Positions 43,407 through 52,608 of a stretch of 64,000 bases of DNA are shown here, one piece after another. The stretch's first letter is position 1. Each line of letters starts with the position of its first letter. The DNA is taken from positions 1,984,001 through 2,048,000 of the forward strand of contig NZ_FNKY01000001.1 in NCBI RefSeq assembly GCF_900103165.1, written 5' to 3'. The notes below the pieces were generated by a model. That model was not told where the DNA came from and did not search any database. It saw nothing but the letters and a program-made list of their open reading frames with translations. Source of the stretch: Nitrosospira multiformis. Its GTDB lineage: Bacteria; Pseudomonadota; Gammaproteobacteria; Burkholderiales; Nitrosomonadaceae. The translations under genes were made by a program, and so were the position numbers.

Positions 43407-43700
43407 TCAGGTCTGCCTGGTCTGGATCAGGTCGCGCACCGTTTCCAGCAGACGATCCGCGACTTTCTCAGGATTCACGACGAAATGACCCTGGCTGATT
43501 GCCTGCTTGATTTCTTCGACTCGCGCGGCGTCGAATACTTCGCCATTGGCGAGGTTTTTCTCGATACTCCGCAGTTGCGTACTTAACTGAACACTATCAT
43601 TCGAATTTGCGACATCCTCGGTTCTTTGCCCGGTCTTGCCGGGGCGTGCCTGCGTATCGCTTAGTGATACGGTAGTCTGGATGGAATTGTCAATTTTCAT
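43407..43700 (-). CDS. flgM: Anti-sigma-28 factor FlgM
   Basis: ATG 43700, behind AGGAGATA, gives a 97-residue protein of normal FlgM size (MKIDNSIQTTVSLSDTQ). The C-terminal half carries the FliA-binding region: FDAARVEEIKQAISQGHFVV and VNPEKVADRLLE. FlgM holds FliA inactive until the hook is finished, then is secreted. Its own FliA promoter is at 43732-43758, a usual autoregulatory arrangement. Confidence 0.94.
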   Translation of the reverse strand: MKIDNSIQTTVSLSDTQARPGKTGQRTEDVANSNDSVQLSTQLRSIEKNLANGEVFDAARVEEIKQAISQGHFVVNPEKVADRLLETVRDLIQTRQT

Positions 43701-43731
43701 GGTATATCTCCTACGGTTGACCATAAATAGT

Positions 43732-43758
43732 TTAACGGCGGCTTGGCGGAAAACTTGA
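43732..43758 (-). promoter_or_regulatory. Sigma-28 (FliA) promoter of flgMN
   Basis: On the minus strand TCAAGTTT, 11 bp and GCCGTTAA match the FliA consensus closely. The -10 box ends 32 bp before the flgM ATG. It allows FliA to raise its own anti-sigma factor independently of flgA. Confidence 0.85.
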
Positions 43759-43856
43759 GGTTAATCCAGATTAAGAATGATTTGAATAGGCTGTAAACAG
43801 CCTTTTCAGGAGAAAGCTGCCTCATCACTTTCAACCGGGCTCCCGCAGTAACCGCC

Positions 43857-44573
43857 TTAGTAGCTTACTTCCACTACCGCACCGGGGCGAGCGATCCCGC
43901 TCACAACGGGGCCCGACGCGCTTCGAACCTGTACCAACTGTCCATCCAGCGCGTTGCCGAGGGCCCTGCCTTCCGCGCTCACACTGAATCCACGTCCATT
44001 CGAAACCAGTTTCACGCTCTGGTTTACCATCACGGCTGCCTGTGCACGCAGCATATCCTGGCGCAACGGACTGCCGAACGGGATGCTGCCGGCCATTGTC
44101 CTGCCGAAAGCCTGGTTAACGTCGGTTACGATGCCGGGCGGCAGTTGGGTCAGGTCTCCCCTGCGAATTGTCACATCCGCGGCGGTGAGCATCTGTCCAT
44201 GCGTCAACGGTCTGGCGCTGACCACATAATCAGCTACTACCTTCACGGTGGCACGTACGTAAACGGTCCAAGGGTGCGGCACGGCACAATTTACTATCAC
44301 GGTCGTGTTGCCCCATGGGCGGCTGCCAGGCGGCAATGCTGGCTCAAGGGCCGCGCAGGCCGGAAGATTGACCCGTGCATCCACCGCGCCGGGCGCGATT
44401 TCCACTTGCCCCGGCAAACCCGCCGACTGGGTGCGCAGGAAGTGTGCGACCGCTTCCTGTATAAGGCGCGGGTCTTGCTTCCCGCTGGTTGATGCCAACG
44501 CCGGCTTTGATCCGGAAAAAATGGCAATCAGAGCCAGGCAGAACGATAACCGCCGCAAATACGTGATATGCAT
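43857..44573 (-). CDS. flgA: Flagellar P-ring assembly chaperone FlgA
   Basis: This 238-residue protein starts at ATG 44573 behind GGAGGAAC. A Sec signal peptide (FCLALIAIFSGSKPALA) is followed by FlgA features: IAPGAVDARVNLPAC, SRPWGNTTVIVNCAVP-like ordering, the SAF-type segment ARPLTHGQMLTAADVTIRRG and LVQVRSASGPVVSGIA near the end. FlgA is a periplasmic chaperone for FlgI P-ring assembly. It is divergent from flgB and heads flgAMN. Confidence 0.94.
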   Translation of the reverse strand: MHITYLRRLSFCLALIAIFSGSKPALASTSGKQDPRLIQEAVAHFLRTQSAGLPGQVEIAPGAVDARVNLPACAALEPALPPGSRPWGNTTVIVNCAVPHPWTVYVRATVKVVADYVVSARPLTHGQMLTAADVTIRRGDLTQLPPGIVTDVNQAFGRTMAGSIPFGSPLRQDMLRAQAAVMVNQSVKLVSNGRGFSVSAEGRALGNALDGQLVQVRSASGPVVSGIARPGAVVEVSY

Positions 44574-44909
44574 GATGAGGTTCCTCCAATAATGTTTTCC
44601 GGATCGGTGAGCCGAGAATGAGGGCCATTCTAGCCTGCACCCGCCGCAAGCAGCAGCCGGAAATGAAGCCGGTTTCGCTCGCTATTCGTTGGATTGCCCG
44701 GATGCGGCTTCACTATCATATTGTCATCATCGGCCTGGAATCGGCGAAGGACCGGGGAACGGATGCAGCTCATTGGTGGATACAGAGTTTCAAAGCCCGG
44801 ATATAAGGGAATTTTGCCTCGCTGCTTGGCCATTTGAATGAAATCGCCATGCAATACCATGCTTATGCAGCATTTAACGGCAAGAGAATGCACGACTTGA
44901 GGAGATTTT
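44574..44909. promoter_or_regulatory. Divergent promoter region flgA / flgB
   Basis: These 336 bp lie between the divergent flgAMN and flgBCDEFGHIJ operons and should hold FlhDC-activated promoters for both. No FliA-type box is present, as expected for class II genes. The FlhDC box is too loose to call by eye. Confidence 0.5.
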
Positions 44910-45317
44910 ATGATTGACAAGCTTGATACGGCATTTCGTTTTTATCAGGACTCCGCCAATTTGCGAGCCCACCGTCAGCAATTGATCGCTTCCAACATCG
45001 CCAACGCGGATACACCAGGCTACAAGGCGCGTGACATTGACTTTAAAGCCACGCTACAGGGTGCGCTGACGGGTAGTGGAGCAGTGACGCTGGCCACTAG
45101 CGCAGCCCATCATATTGCCCCCGACACCAGTAGCGCATCGGGTGGCGGCGGCGCGCCCTTGCTGTACCGGAGCGTCGTGCAGGGCAGTGTGGATGGCAAT
45201 ACGGTCGATATGGACGTGGAGCGAAGCCAGTTTGCCGACAACGCGATCCACTATGAAGCCAACCTGACGTTTATCGGCAACCAGATCAAAATGATGCTGG
45301 CTGCTATTCAGAGCTAA
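44910..45317 (+). CDS. flgB: Flagellar proximal rod protein FlgB
   Basis: This 135-residue protein has the rod-protein N-terminus [19 protein letters not shown] and the usual FlgB length. It forms the part of the rod nearest the MS ring. It is the first gene of a plus-strand operon running to flgJ. Confidence 0.95.
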   Translation: MIDKLDTAFRFYQDSANLRAHRQQLIASNIANADTPGYKARDIDFKATLQGALTGSGAVTLATSAAHHIAPDTSSASGGGGAPLLYRSVVQGSVDGNTVDMDVERSQFADNAIHYEANLTFIGNQIKMMLAAIQS

Positions 45318-45330
45318 GGAGAAACATACC

Positions 45331-45759
45331 ATGTCACTGTTCAATATATTTACCGTTGCCGGCTCGGCGATGACGGCCCAGAACCAGCGTCTCAATGTGG
45401 TTGCGAGCAATCTGGCCAATGCCGATAGCGCGGTGAGTTCCAACGGACAGCCTTACAAGGCCAAGCAGGTGGTATTCGTAAGTACCCAGCCCGCGGGAGG
45501 GGCCGAAGCGGGCAGCTCCGCCAGTAGCGTCAATGGTGTCAGGGTGGGGAGGGTGATCGAGGATCAATCGCCGATGAGAATGGTGCACGAACCCAGCCAT
45601 CCGCTGGCCAACAAAGAGGGCTTCGTGGCCATGCCCAATGTGAATGTAGTGGAAGAGATGGTCGATATGATTTCAGCTTCGCGCTCATACCAGAACAACG
45701 TGGACATGATGAATACCGCCAAGACACTGCTGTTGAAAACTTTAACCATCGGACAATAA
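45331..45759 (+). CDS. flgC: Flagellar proximal rod protein FlgC
   Basis: This 142-residue protein carries [20 protein letters not shown] at the N-terminus and [19 protein letters not shown] at the C-terminus, the paired motifs of axial proteins. It follows flgB by 13 bp with AGGAGAAA as ribosome site. Confidence 0.95.
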   Translation: MSLFNIFTVAGSAMTAQNQRLNVVASNLANADSAVSSNGQPYKAKQVVFVSTQPAGGAEAGSSASSVNGVRVGRVIEDQSPMRMVHEPSHPLANKEGFVAMPNVNVVEEMVDMISASRSYQNNVDMMNTAKTLLLKTLTIGQ

Positions 45760-45770
45760 GGAGAATCACC

Positions 45771-46439
45771 ATGAGTTCTGTTCAAGATACCGGACCTGCT
45801 TCCAATCTATTTACGTCGTATAACACCAAGAATGCCGCGAAGCCAGCTGCAGAAGATCCGCAGGACCGGTTCCTCAAGCTATTGGTCACTCAAATGAAGA
45901 ACCAGGATCCTCTAAACCCTCTCGATAATGCTCAAGTGACTACCCAGCTTGCGCAAATCAGCACCGTAAACGGTATCGAGAAGCTAAACGCCACGCTGCA
46001 AGGCATGGCAAGCGGCATTACCGCAGGACAATCCCTGCAGGCTGCGAACATGATCGGACATGCCGTTCTCGTACCCGGTTCAGCATTGCAACTGGCGGGC
46101 GGCGGCGGTGTATTCGGTGTTGATCTGGCTCAGCCCGCGGACAATGTAAAAGTGACCATATACGATAGCGCCGGCCAAGCGGTACGGGTCATGGATCTGG
46201 GTGCGCAAGTAGCCGGGCCGCTAACCTTGCAGTGGGATGGCATGTCTGATAACGGCACGCCCGCAGCTGACGGCAACTACACCATGAGCGTCAGCGCATT
46301 ACGCGGCGATCAAAAGGTTGATGCGCAAACGCTCGCGTTTGGTACCGTCCAGGGTGTTTCCCAGGGAAGCCAGGGTATTCAGCTGAACGTGGGGGGCGTG
46401 GGATCGGCGAGCCTGGCGGATGTCAAACAGATTTTTTAA
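45771..46439 (+). CDS. flgD: Flagellar hook-cap protein FlgD
   Basis: This 222-residue protein has the FlgD N-terminal motif DRFLKLLVTQMKNQDPLNPL followed by DNAQVTTQLAQIS. The C-terminal part is a FlgD Ig-like/Tudor region (VKVTIYDSAGQAVRVMDLG, LTLQWDGMSDNGTPAADGNY). It caps and scaffolds hook growth and is later discarded. Confidence 0.95.
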   Translation: MSSVQDTGPASNLFTSYNTKNAAKPAAEDPQDRFLKLLVTQMKNQDPLNPLDNAQVTTQLAQISTVNGIEKLNATLQGMASGITAGQSLQAANMIGHAVLVPGSALQLAGGGGVFGVDLAQPADNVKVTIYDSAGQAVRVMDLGAQVAGPLTLQWDGMSDNGTPAADGNYTMSVSALRGDQKVDAQTLAFGTVQGVSQGSQGIQLNVGGVGSASLADVKQIF

Positions 46440-46543
46440 ACAGGTATTTCCGAATATTCGCAGGAGCGCCGGAGAAGTATTAACCCGATTTGTCTTCCCT
46501 CCCTGTTTCCCAGGGTGAAACGACCTTTACTAAGGAGTGCATC

Positions 46544-47758
46544 ATGAGTTTTCAGCAAGGTTTAAGTGGTCTGAACGCAGCAGCAAGGAACCTGGATGTC
46601 ATCGGCAACAACGTCGCCAACACCAATACGGTGGGTTTCAAGCAGTCGCAAGCGCAGTTTGCTGACGTTTACGCCAATTCGTTGTCGAACGGAACTCAGC
46701 CGGGTCTTGGTGTCAAGGTGGCCGCGGTTGCGCAGCAATTCAGCCAGGGCGGCATTACTGCTTCCAACAACTCACTGGATATCGCGATCAGTGGCAATGG
46801 CTTCTATCGTCTGAGTGACCAAGGCTCCATCAGCTACTCGCGCAACGGTCAGTTTCATCCGGACAAGGACGGATACATTGTCAACAGCAGCGGCCTGCGT
46901 CTCACCGGATATACGGCGGATGCCGCCGGCCAGATTAATGCGGGTGCACCATCCGATATTCAGATTTCCACGGCTGATTTACCGCCGCGTGCAACGACTT
47001 CGGTGAATACCCTGGTTAATCTGGATTCGCGCGAAGCAGCGCTGAGTTCCGCTGCCTTCGATCCGGCCGATTCAACCACTTACCACAGTTTTATCCCCAT
47101 GCCGATTCACGACAGTCTGGGTAACTCGAGCACGGTGTCGACTTATTTCGTCAAGACTGCTGCCAATAGCTGGGATGTGTTTGCCGCCAGCGAAGGAACG
47201 CTGCTCAATGGCGGGGCACCGCTGGGTGCATTGAATTTTCTGTCTACCGGCGGCCTTGATCCGTCAAGCTCCGCAATATTCAGTGTGACGAAGCCCGTGA
47301 CCACCGGTGCGAACTCGGTGGTTTTCGATATGGACTTTACCGGCACGACACAGTTTGGCTCCAACTTCGGTGTCAACGCGCTGGCCGAGGACGGCTATGC
47401 CTCCGGCCGGTTGACCGGTTTTGATGTCGGTGCCGATGGCATGATCCGCGGCAGCTACTCCAGCGGCAAAATCTTAAACCTTGGGCAGGTTGTACTGGCT
47501 AATTTTTCCAATCCGCAGGGCCTGCAGATACAGGGTGACAATACCTGGACGGAGAGTTCGGCGTCCGGCGCCCCCCTGGTGGGGGCGCCGAACACGGGTG
47601 GCCTCGGGAGTTTGCAATCCGGCGCAGTAGAAGATTCGAACGTGGAGCTGACCTCCGAGTTGGTCAATATGATCACGGCGCAGCGAGTTTACCAAGCCAA
47701 CGCTCAGACCATCAAAACGTATGACCAATTATTACAGACATTGGTGAATCTGCGGTAA
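46544..47758 (+). CDS. flgE: Flagellar hook protein FlgE
   Basis: ATG 46544 follows AAGGAG and gives 404 residues starting MSFQQGLSGLNAAARNLDVI. GNNVANTNTVGFKQSQAQFA is the axial N-terminal motif and SNVELTSELVNMITAQRVYQ the C-terminal one. The middle D1-D2 region (about 120-330) is variable, as usual. It polymerises into the universal joint. An imperfect hairpin (AATGGGTG/CACCGCCCATT) lies just after the stop without a T-tract. Confidence 0.96.
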   Translation: MSFQQGLSGLNAAARNLDVIGNNVANTNTVGFKQSQAQFADVYANSLSNGTQPGLGVKVAAVAQQFSQGGITASNNSLDIAISGNGFYRLSDQGSISYSRNGQFHPDKDGYIVNSSGLRLTGYTADAAGQINAGAPSDIQISTADLPPRATTSVNTLVNLDSREAALSSAAFDPADSTTYHSFIPMPIHDSLGNSSTVSTYFVKTAANSWDVFAASEGTLLNGGAPLGALNFLSTGGLDPSSSAIFSVTKPVTTGANSVVFDMDFTGTTQFGSNFGVNALAEDGYASGRLTGFDVGADGMIRGSYSSGKILNLGQVVLANFSNPQGLQIQGDNTWTESSASGAPLVGAPNTGGLGSLQSGAVEDSNVELTSELVNMITAQRVYQANAQTIKTYDQLLQTLVNLR

Positions 47759-47829
47759 TGAAATAACGAAAATGGGTGATGGATGACGCACCGCCCATTT
47801 CCGGCCATTATGAAATACAGGAGTAAAAA

Positions 47830-48576
47830 ATGGATCGCATGATCTATACAGCAATGACCGGTGCCAAGCATACGATGGGGCAGCAGGCTGCCATGTCGAA
47901 TAATCTGGCGAATGCGAATACCACCGGCTTCCGCGCAGAAACGAGCGTATTGCGCGCGGTCCCGGTCTTCAGCGAAGCCCTCGCGACCCGGGCATTTGTG
48001 GTGGATTCAAGTGCGGGCGCGGATTTTCGTCCGGGTACCGTACAGCAAACAGGGCGCGACCTCGATGTGGCGGTAGAGGGGCGGGGATGGATCGCCGTGC
48101 GGCTGGAGGATGGCAGCGAGGCCTATACCCGCAACGGCAGCCTCCACGTCAGCGCCAATGGGGTATTGCAGACGCGTGACGGTCTGAATATACAGGGTGA
48201 TGGCGGCGCGATTGCCATCCCTCCCGGCTCGACCATCACGATTGCGAAAGATGGGACCGTTTCCACCGTGGCCATTCGTCCGGGATCGAACGAGTCGAAT
48301 GTCGTGCTGACAGCCGGCCGCATCAAGCTGGTCAATCCACCCGAAGCCCAGCTTACGCGTGGTGCGGATGGCCTGTTCCGGCTTGCCGGCGGCGTGGCGA
48401 ATGAGGATGCCAATGTCACTCTCATCAACGGCGCTCTGGAAGGGAGCAATGTCAACGTCGTGGAGGCGCTGGTTGACATGATTTCGCTGTCCCGCCAGTT
48501 CGAGACGCACATGAAATTGTTGAAGAATGCCGAAGGCAACGCGCAGCGGGCGAGTAGCCTGCTCAACCTAAGTTAA
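47830..48576 (+). CDS. flgF: Flagellar proximal rod protein FlgF
   Basis: This 248-residue protein starts MDRMIYTAMTGAKHTMGQQA, typical of FlgF, with SNNLANANTTGFRAE and the C-terminal GSNVNVVEALVDMISLSRQF. It follows flgE by 71 bp with AGGAGTAAAAA upstream. Confidence 0.95.
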   Translation: MDRMIYTAMTGAKHTMGQQAAMSNNLANANTTGFRAETSVLRAVPVFSEALATRAFVVDSSAGADFRPGTVQQTGRDLDVAVEGRGWIAVRLEDGSEAYTRNGSLHVSANGVLQTRDGLNIQGDGGAIAIPPGSTITIAKDGTVSTVAIRPGSNESNVVLTAGRIKLVNPPEAQLTRGADGLFRLAGGVANEDANVTLINGALEGSNVNVVEALVDMISLSRQFETHMKLLKNAEGNAQRASSLLNLS

Positions 48577-48766
48577 CCATCGATTGAAGCAGGGGTTGAA
48601 GTGGGGCGGGTCAGGGTGAAACCGGAAAGTAAAAGGCAATTGTCCCTCTTTTTCAGGCACTGACTTTGCCCGCTCTGTCATAAGATGCCGCAAATGATTT
48701 TCCGTATAGCTTGACCTGGCAATGCCTAACTTTACCCCAGGATAGATTTACTCTCAGGAGATTTAC

Positions 48767-49552
48767 ATGATCCGCTCGTTATGGATTGCCAAAACCGGTC
48801 TCGATGCGCAGCAGACGCAGATGGACGTCATCGCCAATAATCTGGCCAATGTCAGCACCAATGGATTCAAGCGCTCACGCGCGGTTTTCGAAGACCTGCT
48901 CTATCAGACCTTGCGCCAGCCCGGTGCACAGTCGTCACAGCAAACGCAGCTGCCATCAGGCTTGCAGATCGGCACCGGTGTCAGGCCCGTCGCAACCGAA
49001 CGCGTATTCACCCAAGGCAATTTGCAGCAAACCGGAAATTCGAAGGATGTTGCCATCCAGGGCCAGGGGTTCTTTCAGGTGCTGATGCCCGATGGCACTA
49101 CCGCTTATACCCGGGATGGCTCGTTTCAATCCGATTCCCAGGGTCAACTCGTGACATCCAGCGGCTATCAGATTCAGCCGAACATCACCATTCCTGTCAA
49201 TGCCCTCAGCATTACCATCGGCCGCGACGGCACTGTTTCGGTTACCCAGCCGGGCTCCAGCACGCCGGTTGAAGTCGGCTCTTTGCAACTGGCCACGTTC
49301 ATCAACCCGGTCGGGTTGCAGAGTGTGGGTGAGAATTTCTATGTGGAAACCTTCTCCAGCGGCCCGCCCAACATCAATACACCCGGCATAGATGGCGCCG
49401 GGGTGCTCAACCAGGGCTATGTGGAAACTTCCAACGTCAACGTGGTGGAGGAACTGGTCAATATGATCCAGACCCAGCGTGCTTACGAAATCAATAGTAA
49501 AGCAATTCAGACCTCGGATCAGATGCTTCAGCGTCTGTCCCAGATGTCATAA
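48767..49552 (+). CDS. flgG: Flagellar distal rod protein FlgG
   Basis: This 261-residue protein begins [20 protein letters not shown] and carries [20 protein letters not shown] and [20 protein letters not shown]. Its length matches distal rod FlgG. A 190-bp gap separates it from flgF; nothing is recognised in it. Confidence 0.96.
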   Translation: MIRSLWIAKTGLDAQQTQMDVIANNLANVSTNGFKRSRAVFEDLLYQTLRQPGAQSSQQTQLPSGLQIGTGVRPVATERVFTQGNLQQTGNSKDVAIQGQGFFQVLMPDGTTAYTRDGSFQSDSQGQLVTSSGYQIQPNITIPVNALSITIGRDGTVSVTQPGSSTPVEVGSLQLATFINPVGLQSVGENFYVETFSSGPPNINTPGIDGAGVLNQGYVETSNVNVVEELVNMIQTQRAYEINSKAIQTSDQMLQRLSQMS

Positions 49553-49555
49553 GCG

Positions 49556-50305
49556 ATGACAGCGGTGAGAACAGGGATGTATCGGCAATATAAAGATAAC
49601 CCGATGGCTGCATATTCTTCCGGAAAGCGCAGTGGGCCGCTTGTGTGGCATGGAATACCCATGGTCATCATGGTGCTTGCACTCTCCGGCTGCATAACCC
49701 TGCCCGCTCCCCAGGCGATCGTACAACAACCGATGTCCGCCCGTACGGGAGTGGGCGGCCCCCCGCCTGCCAATGGTGCCATTTTCCAGGCAGGTACGCA
49801 TGACCGGCCGTTATTCGAGGATCGCCGTGCGCGCGTGGTAGGCGATACCCTGGTGATTGTTCTTAATGAGCGGACCAACGCAAGCAAGAAATCTGCCAGC
49901 AGCGCGAACAAGAGCAGCGGCATAAATTATGAAGTTCCGCCCATGATATTCGGAGTGCCCATCACCAAGAATTTTGATTTAGGTGCGTCGACTACCAACG
50001 ATTTCTCGGGTAAGGGCGAGGCAGCTTCCACCAATAATTTCACTGGTACGATCACTGTCACCGTGCTGGAAGTGCTGCCCAACCGCAACCTGGTGGTGAG
50101 CGGAGAAAAGCAACTGGCCATGACGCAGGGCACCGAATATATCCGTTTCTCCGGAGTGGTGCGTCCCGAAACGGTCATCAATAATACAGTATCATCGATC
50201 CAGGTAGCGGATGCAAAAATCGAGTACAAGGCCAACGGCTATATCGACGAGGTGCAGACCATGGGCTGGCTCTCGCGCTTTTTCCTGACCATATCACCGT
50301 TCTGA
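49556..50305 (+). CDS. flgH: Flagellar L-ring lipoprotein FlgH
   Basis: The frame opens with ATG 49556, three bases after the flgG stop, and the lipobox VLALSGC lies unusually far in (about residue 45). ATG 49604 (MAAYSSGKRSG) would give a more normal signal peptide; neither has a clear ribosome site. The mature protein matches FlgH: LFEDRRARVVGDTLVIVLNE, KSSGINYEVPP, FSGKGEAASTNNFTGTITV and LEVLPNRNLVVSGEKQL. It forms the outer-membrane L ring. Confidence 0.94.
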   Translation: MTAVRTGMYRQYKDNPMAAYSSGKRSGPLVWHGIPMVIMVLALSGCITLPAPQAIVQQPMSARTGVGGPPPANGAIFQAGTHDRPLFEDRRARVVGDTLVIVLNERTNASKKSASSANKSSGINYEVPPMIFGVPITKNFDLGASTTNDFSGKGEAASTNNFTGTITVTVLEVLPNRNLVVSGEKQLAMTQGTEYIRFSGVVRPETVINNTVSSIQVADAKIEYKANGYIDEVQTMGWLSRFFLTISPF

Positions 50306-50317
50306 GCGAGGCTGATC

Positions 50318-51466
50318 ATGCCGCATGACATACTTCATTCGCCACCGCGTACCGCGATTCTTAAACAGGTCAGCTTGCTGTTTCTTATGCTCTGGCTGGG
50401 GTGGGGTGCCATGACTACTCCGGTGCAGGCCGAACGGATCAAGGATCTGGCCACGATCCAGGGCGTGCGGGCTAACCAGCTCATCGGATACAGTTTGGTG
50501 GTGGGTCTGGATGGCACGGGCGATCAGACCAGCCAGACGCCATTCACTGTGCAGACCATCGTCAGCATGCTGATGCAAATGGGCATCAATCTGCCGCCCG
50601 GCACCAACTTGCGGCTGCGGAACGTGGCTGCGGTGATGGTTACCGCTTCGCTGCCGCCATTTGCCCAGCCAGGCCAGGTCATTGACGTGACAGTATCCAG
50701 CATGGGTAATGCCCGCAGCCTGCGTGGCGGCACGTTGCTGATGACTCCGCTCAAGGGCGCTGACGGCCAGGTTTACGGCATGGCGCAGGGTAATTTGCTG
50801 GTCGGCGGTTTCGGCGCTTCCGCCAGCGGCAGCCAGGTACAGGTCAATCACCTAAGTGTCGGGCGTATTACCGGCGGCGCGACAGTCGAGCGCGCGGTGC
50901 CTGTCGCCTTGGGCCAGGATAACGTCATCCGGCTTGAGCTTAACAGCACCGACTTTTCCAATACCAAAAGAATCGTGGATGCCATTAACGGGAAGTTCGG
51001 CACGGGTACCGCAGCGGCGCTGGACGGCAGGGTGATCCAAGTGCGTACGCCGGAGGGAAGCGATCAGCGCGTGGCATTCGTTGCGGACATGGAAAGCCTG
51101 AATATAAATCCGGCACCCACCTACGCCAAGGTCATTGTCAACAGCCGTACCGGCTCGGTGGTTATGAATCAGGCGGCTACGGTCGATGCCTGTGCCATTG
51201 CACACGGCAATCTATCGGTGGTCATCAGCACTGAACCGGTAATCAGCCAGCCGGGGGCTTTTTCCAGCGGGCAGACGGTGCAGGCGCAGCGTTCGACCAT
51301 CGAAATCAGGCAGGAGTCTGGCATGCTCACAATGGTCGAGGGCGCCTCGCTGGCCGAAGTGGTGAAGGCCTTGAACGCGATCGGCGCGACGCCGCAGGAT
51401 CTGCTGGCGATCCTGCAGGCGATGAAATCCGCCGGGGCGCTGCGGGCGGATCTGGAAATCATCTAA
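50318..51466 (+). CDS. flgI: Flagellar P-ring protein FlgI
   Basis: This 382-residue protein has a Sec signal peptide ([19 protein letters not shown]) and then the FlgI sequence [20 protein letters not shown] followed by [31 protein letters not shown] and [12 protein letters not shown]-like [12 protein letters not shown] follow. It polymerises in the periplasm around the rod, assisted by FlgA. The stop overlaps the flgJ start (TAATG). Confidence 0.96.
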   Translation: MPHDILHSPPRTAILKQVSLLFLMLWLGWGAMTTPVQAERIKDLATIQGVRANQLIGYSLVVGLDGTGDQTSQTPFTVQTIVSMLMQMGINLPPGTNLRLRNVAAVMVTASLPPFAQPGQVIDVTVSSMGNARSLRGGTLLMTPLKGADGQVYGMAQGNLLVGGFGASASGSQVQVNHLSVGRITGGATVERAVPVALGQDNVIRLELNSTDFSNTKRIVDAINGKFGTGTAAALDGRVIQVRTPEGSDQRVAFVADMESLNINPAPTYAKVIVNSRTGSVVMNQAATVDACAIAHGNLSVVISTEPVISQPGAFSSGQTVQAQRSTIEIRQESGMLTMVEGASLAEVVKALNAIGATPQDLLAILQAMKSAGALRADLEII

Positions 51467-52449
51467 TGATGACTTCGGCCGACCTCTCGGGCAAATTCGC
51501 GCTTGATGTGCAGGCGGTCAATGAGCTGCGCACCGATGTTAAAAGAACCGACAAGGCCGGGCTTGAAGCTGCCGCAAAGCAATTCGAGGTCCTGTTCATG
51601 AACATGATGCTGAAGAGCATGCGCGAGGCGACTTCCCAGGATAGCTTGATGGACAGCGACCAAAGCCGTCTTTATACCTCCATGCTCGATCAGCAGTTAT
51701 CGCAAAGTATGGCTTCACGTGGCATTGGCCTGGCCGACATGATGGTGCGCCAATTGGGCCGCGGATTGCCGGTAGATTTGCCGGGGGAAGGCACTGCACC
51801 CGCTTCCGCGCATTCTGGGACCGGTGTTCCGGAGACATCGCCGCAAGAGAACATACCCGTACAGCAGCAGCCGCTGCAACAGACGCAGCCGCCGCCGCAG
51901 CAGCAGAGCAGCGCGCTGACTCCGCAGCCCTCGCAGTTGCCGCAGGCGCCTCAACAGGCTGCACTTCAACCGGGATCGCAATCGCAAGTGGCCGAATTTC
52001 AGAGCAGGCTAATGCCGCATGCAGTCCAGGCCAGCCAGACGACAGGTATACCGGCGCGGTTTATGCTCGGACAAGCGGCGCTCGAGAGTGGTTGGGGCAA
52101 ACGCGAGATTCGCGCGGCGGATGGCACCCCCAGTCACAATCTGTTCGGCGTGAAGGCCGGCAGCAACTGGAAGGGCTCCGTGGTGGAAACGGTAACGACC
52201 GAATATGTCAATGGCGTAGCGCAGAAGAGCGTGGAAAAATTCCGTGCCTACTCTTCATATGCTGACGCCTTCCGCGACTATGCCAATCTGCTGCGCAACA
52301 ATCCGCGTTATGCGGACGTAGTGGCGCAAGCAACGCAAGGGATCGATGCGGCGGGCTTCGCGCAAGGATTGCAGCGTGCGGGCTATGCCACTGATCCGAA
52401 CTACGCGGACAAGTTGACCCGCATCATCAAGACGACGCAATGGTCCTGA
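51466..52449 (+). CDS. flgJ: Flagellar rod assembly protein and muramidase FlgJ
   Basis: This 327-residue protein has the N-terminal rod-cap domain (AAKQFEVLFMNMMLKSMREA, LYTSMLDQQLSQSMASRGIG) and a C-terminal glucosaminidase domain from about 175 (FMLGQAALESGWGKREI, NLFGVKAGSNWKG, FRAYSSYADAFRDYANLL) with the catalytic glutamate in ALESGWG. The linker (about 125-165) is almost entirely Q and P, an unusually long low-complexity stretch. The enzyme cuts peptidoglycan for rod passage. Last gene of the class II operon. Confidence 0.95.
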   Translation: MMTSADLSGKFALDVQAVNELRTDVKRTDKAGLEAAAKQFEVLFMNMMLKSMREATSQDSLMDSDQSRLYTSMLDQQLSQSMASRGIGLADMMVRQLGRGLPVDLPGEGTAPASAHSGTGVPETSPQENIPVQQQPLQQTQPPPQQQSSALTPQPSQLPQAPQQAALQPGSQSQVAEFQSRLMPHAVQASQTTGIPARFMLGQAALESGWGKREIRAADGTPSHNLFGVKAGSNWKGSVVETVTTEYVNGVAQKSVEKFRAYSSYADAFRDYANLLRNNPRYADVVAQATQGIDAAGFAQGLQRAGYATDPNYADKLTRIIKTTQWS

Positions 52450-52536
52450 GGACCATCATTGCCGGTACTGCTGCCAGTTCCGCCATCTTGCCGTTTGACC
52501 AGCGACGCGGGCGTAGAGTCATTTGGTGCCTACCGC

Positions 52537-52563
52537 TAAATATTTTCTGCCAGCAGCCGTTAA
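52537..52563 (+). promoter_or_regulatory. Sigma-28 (FliA) promoter of flgKL
   Basis: TAAATATT, 11 bp and GCCGTTAA fit the FliA consensus. The -10 ends 45 bp before the flgK ATG. It separates the late hook-filament junction genes from the upstream flgB-J operon. Confidence 0.85.
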
Positions 52564-52608
52564 TATTGGATATAGCTATGGCCATCGCTATGGGTGAGGA
52601 GAAATTAC

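Noticed and set aside
47761-47810. Terminator after flgE
   Set aside because: The AATGGGTG/CACCGCCCATT hairpin is imperfect and lacks a T-tract; flgF follows in the same operon.
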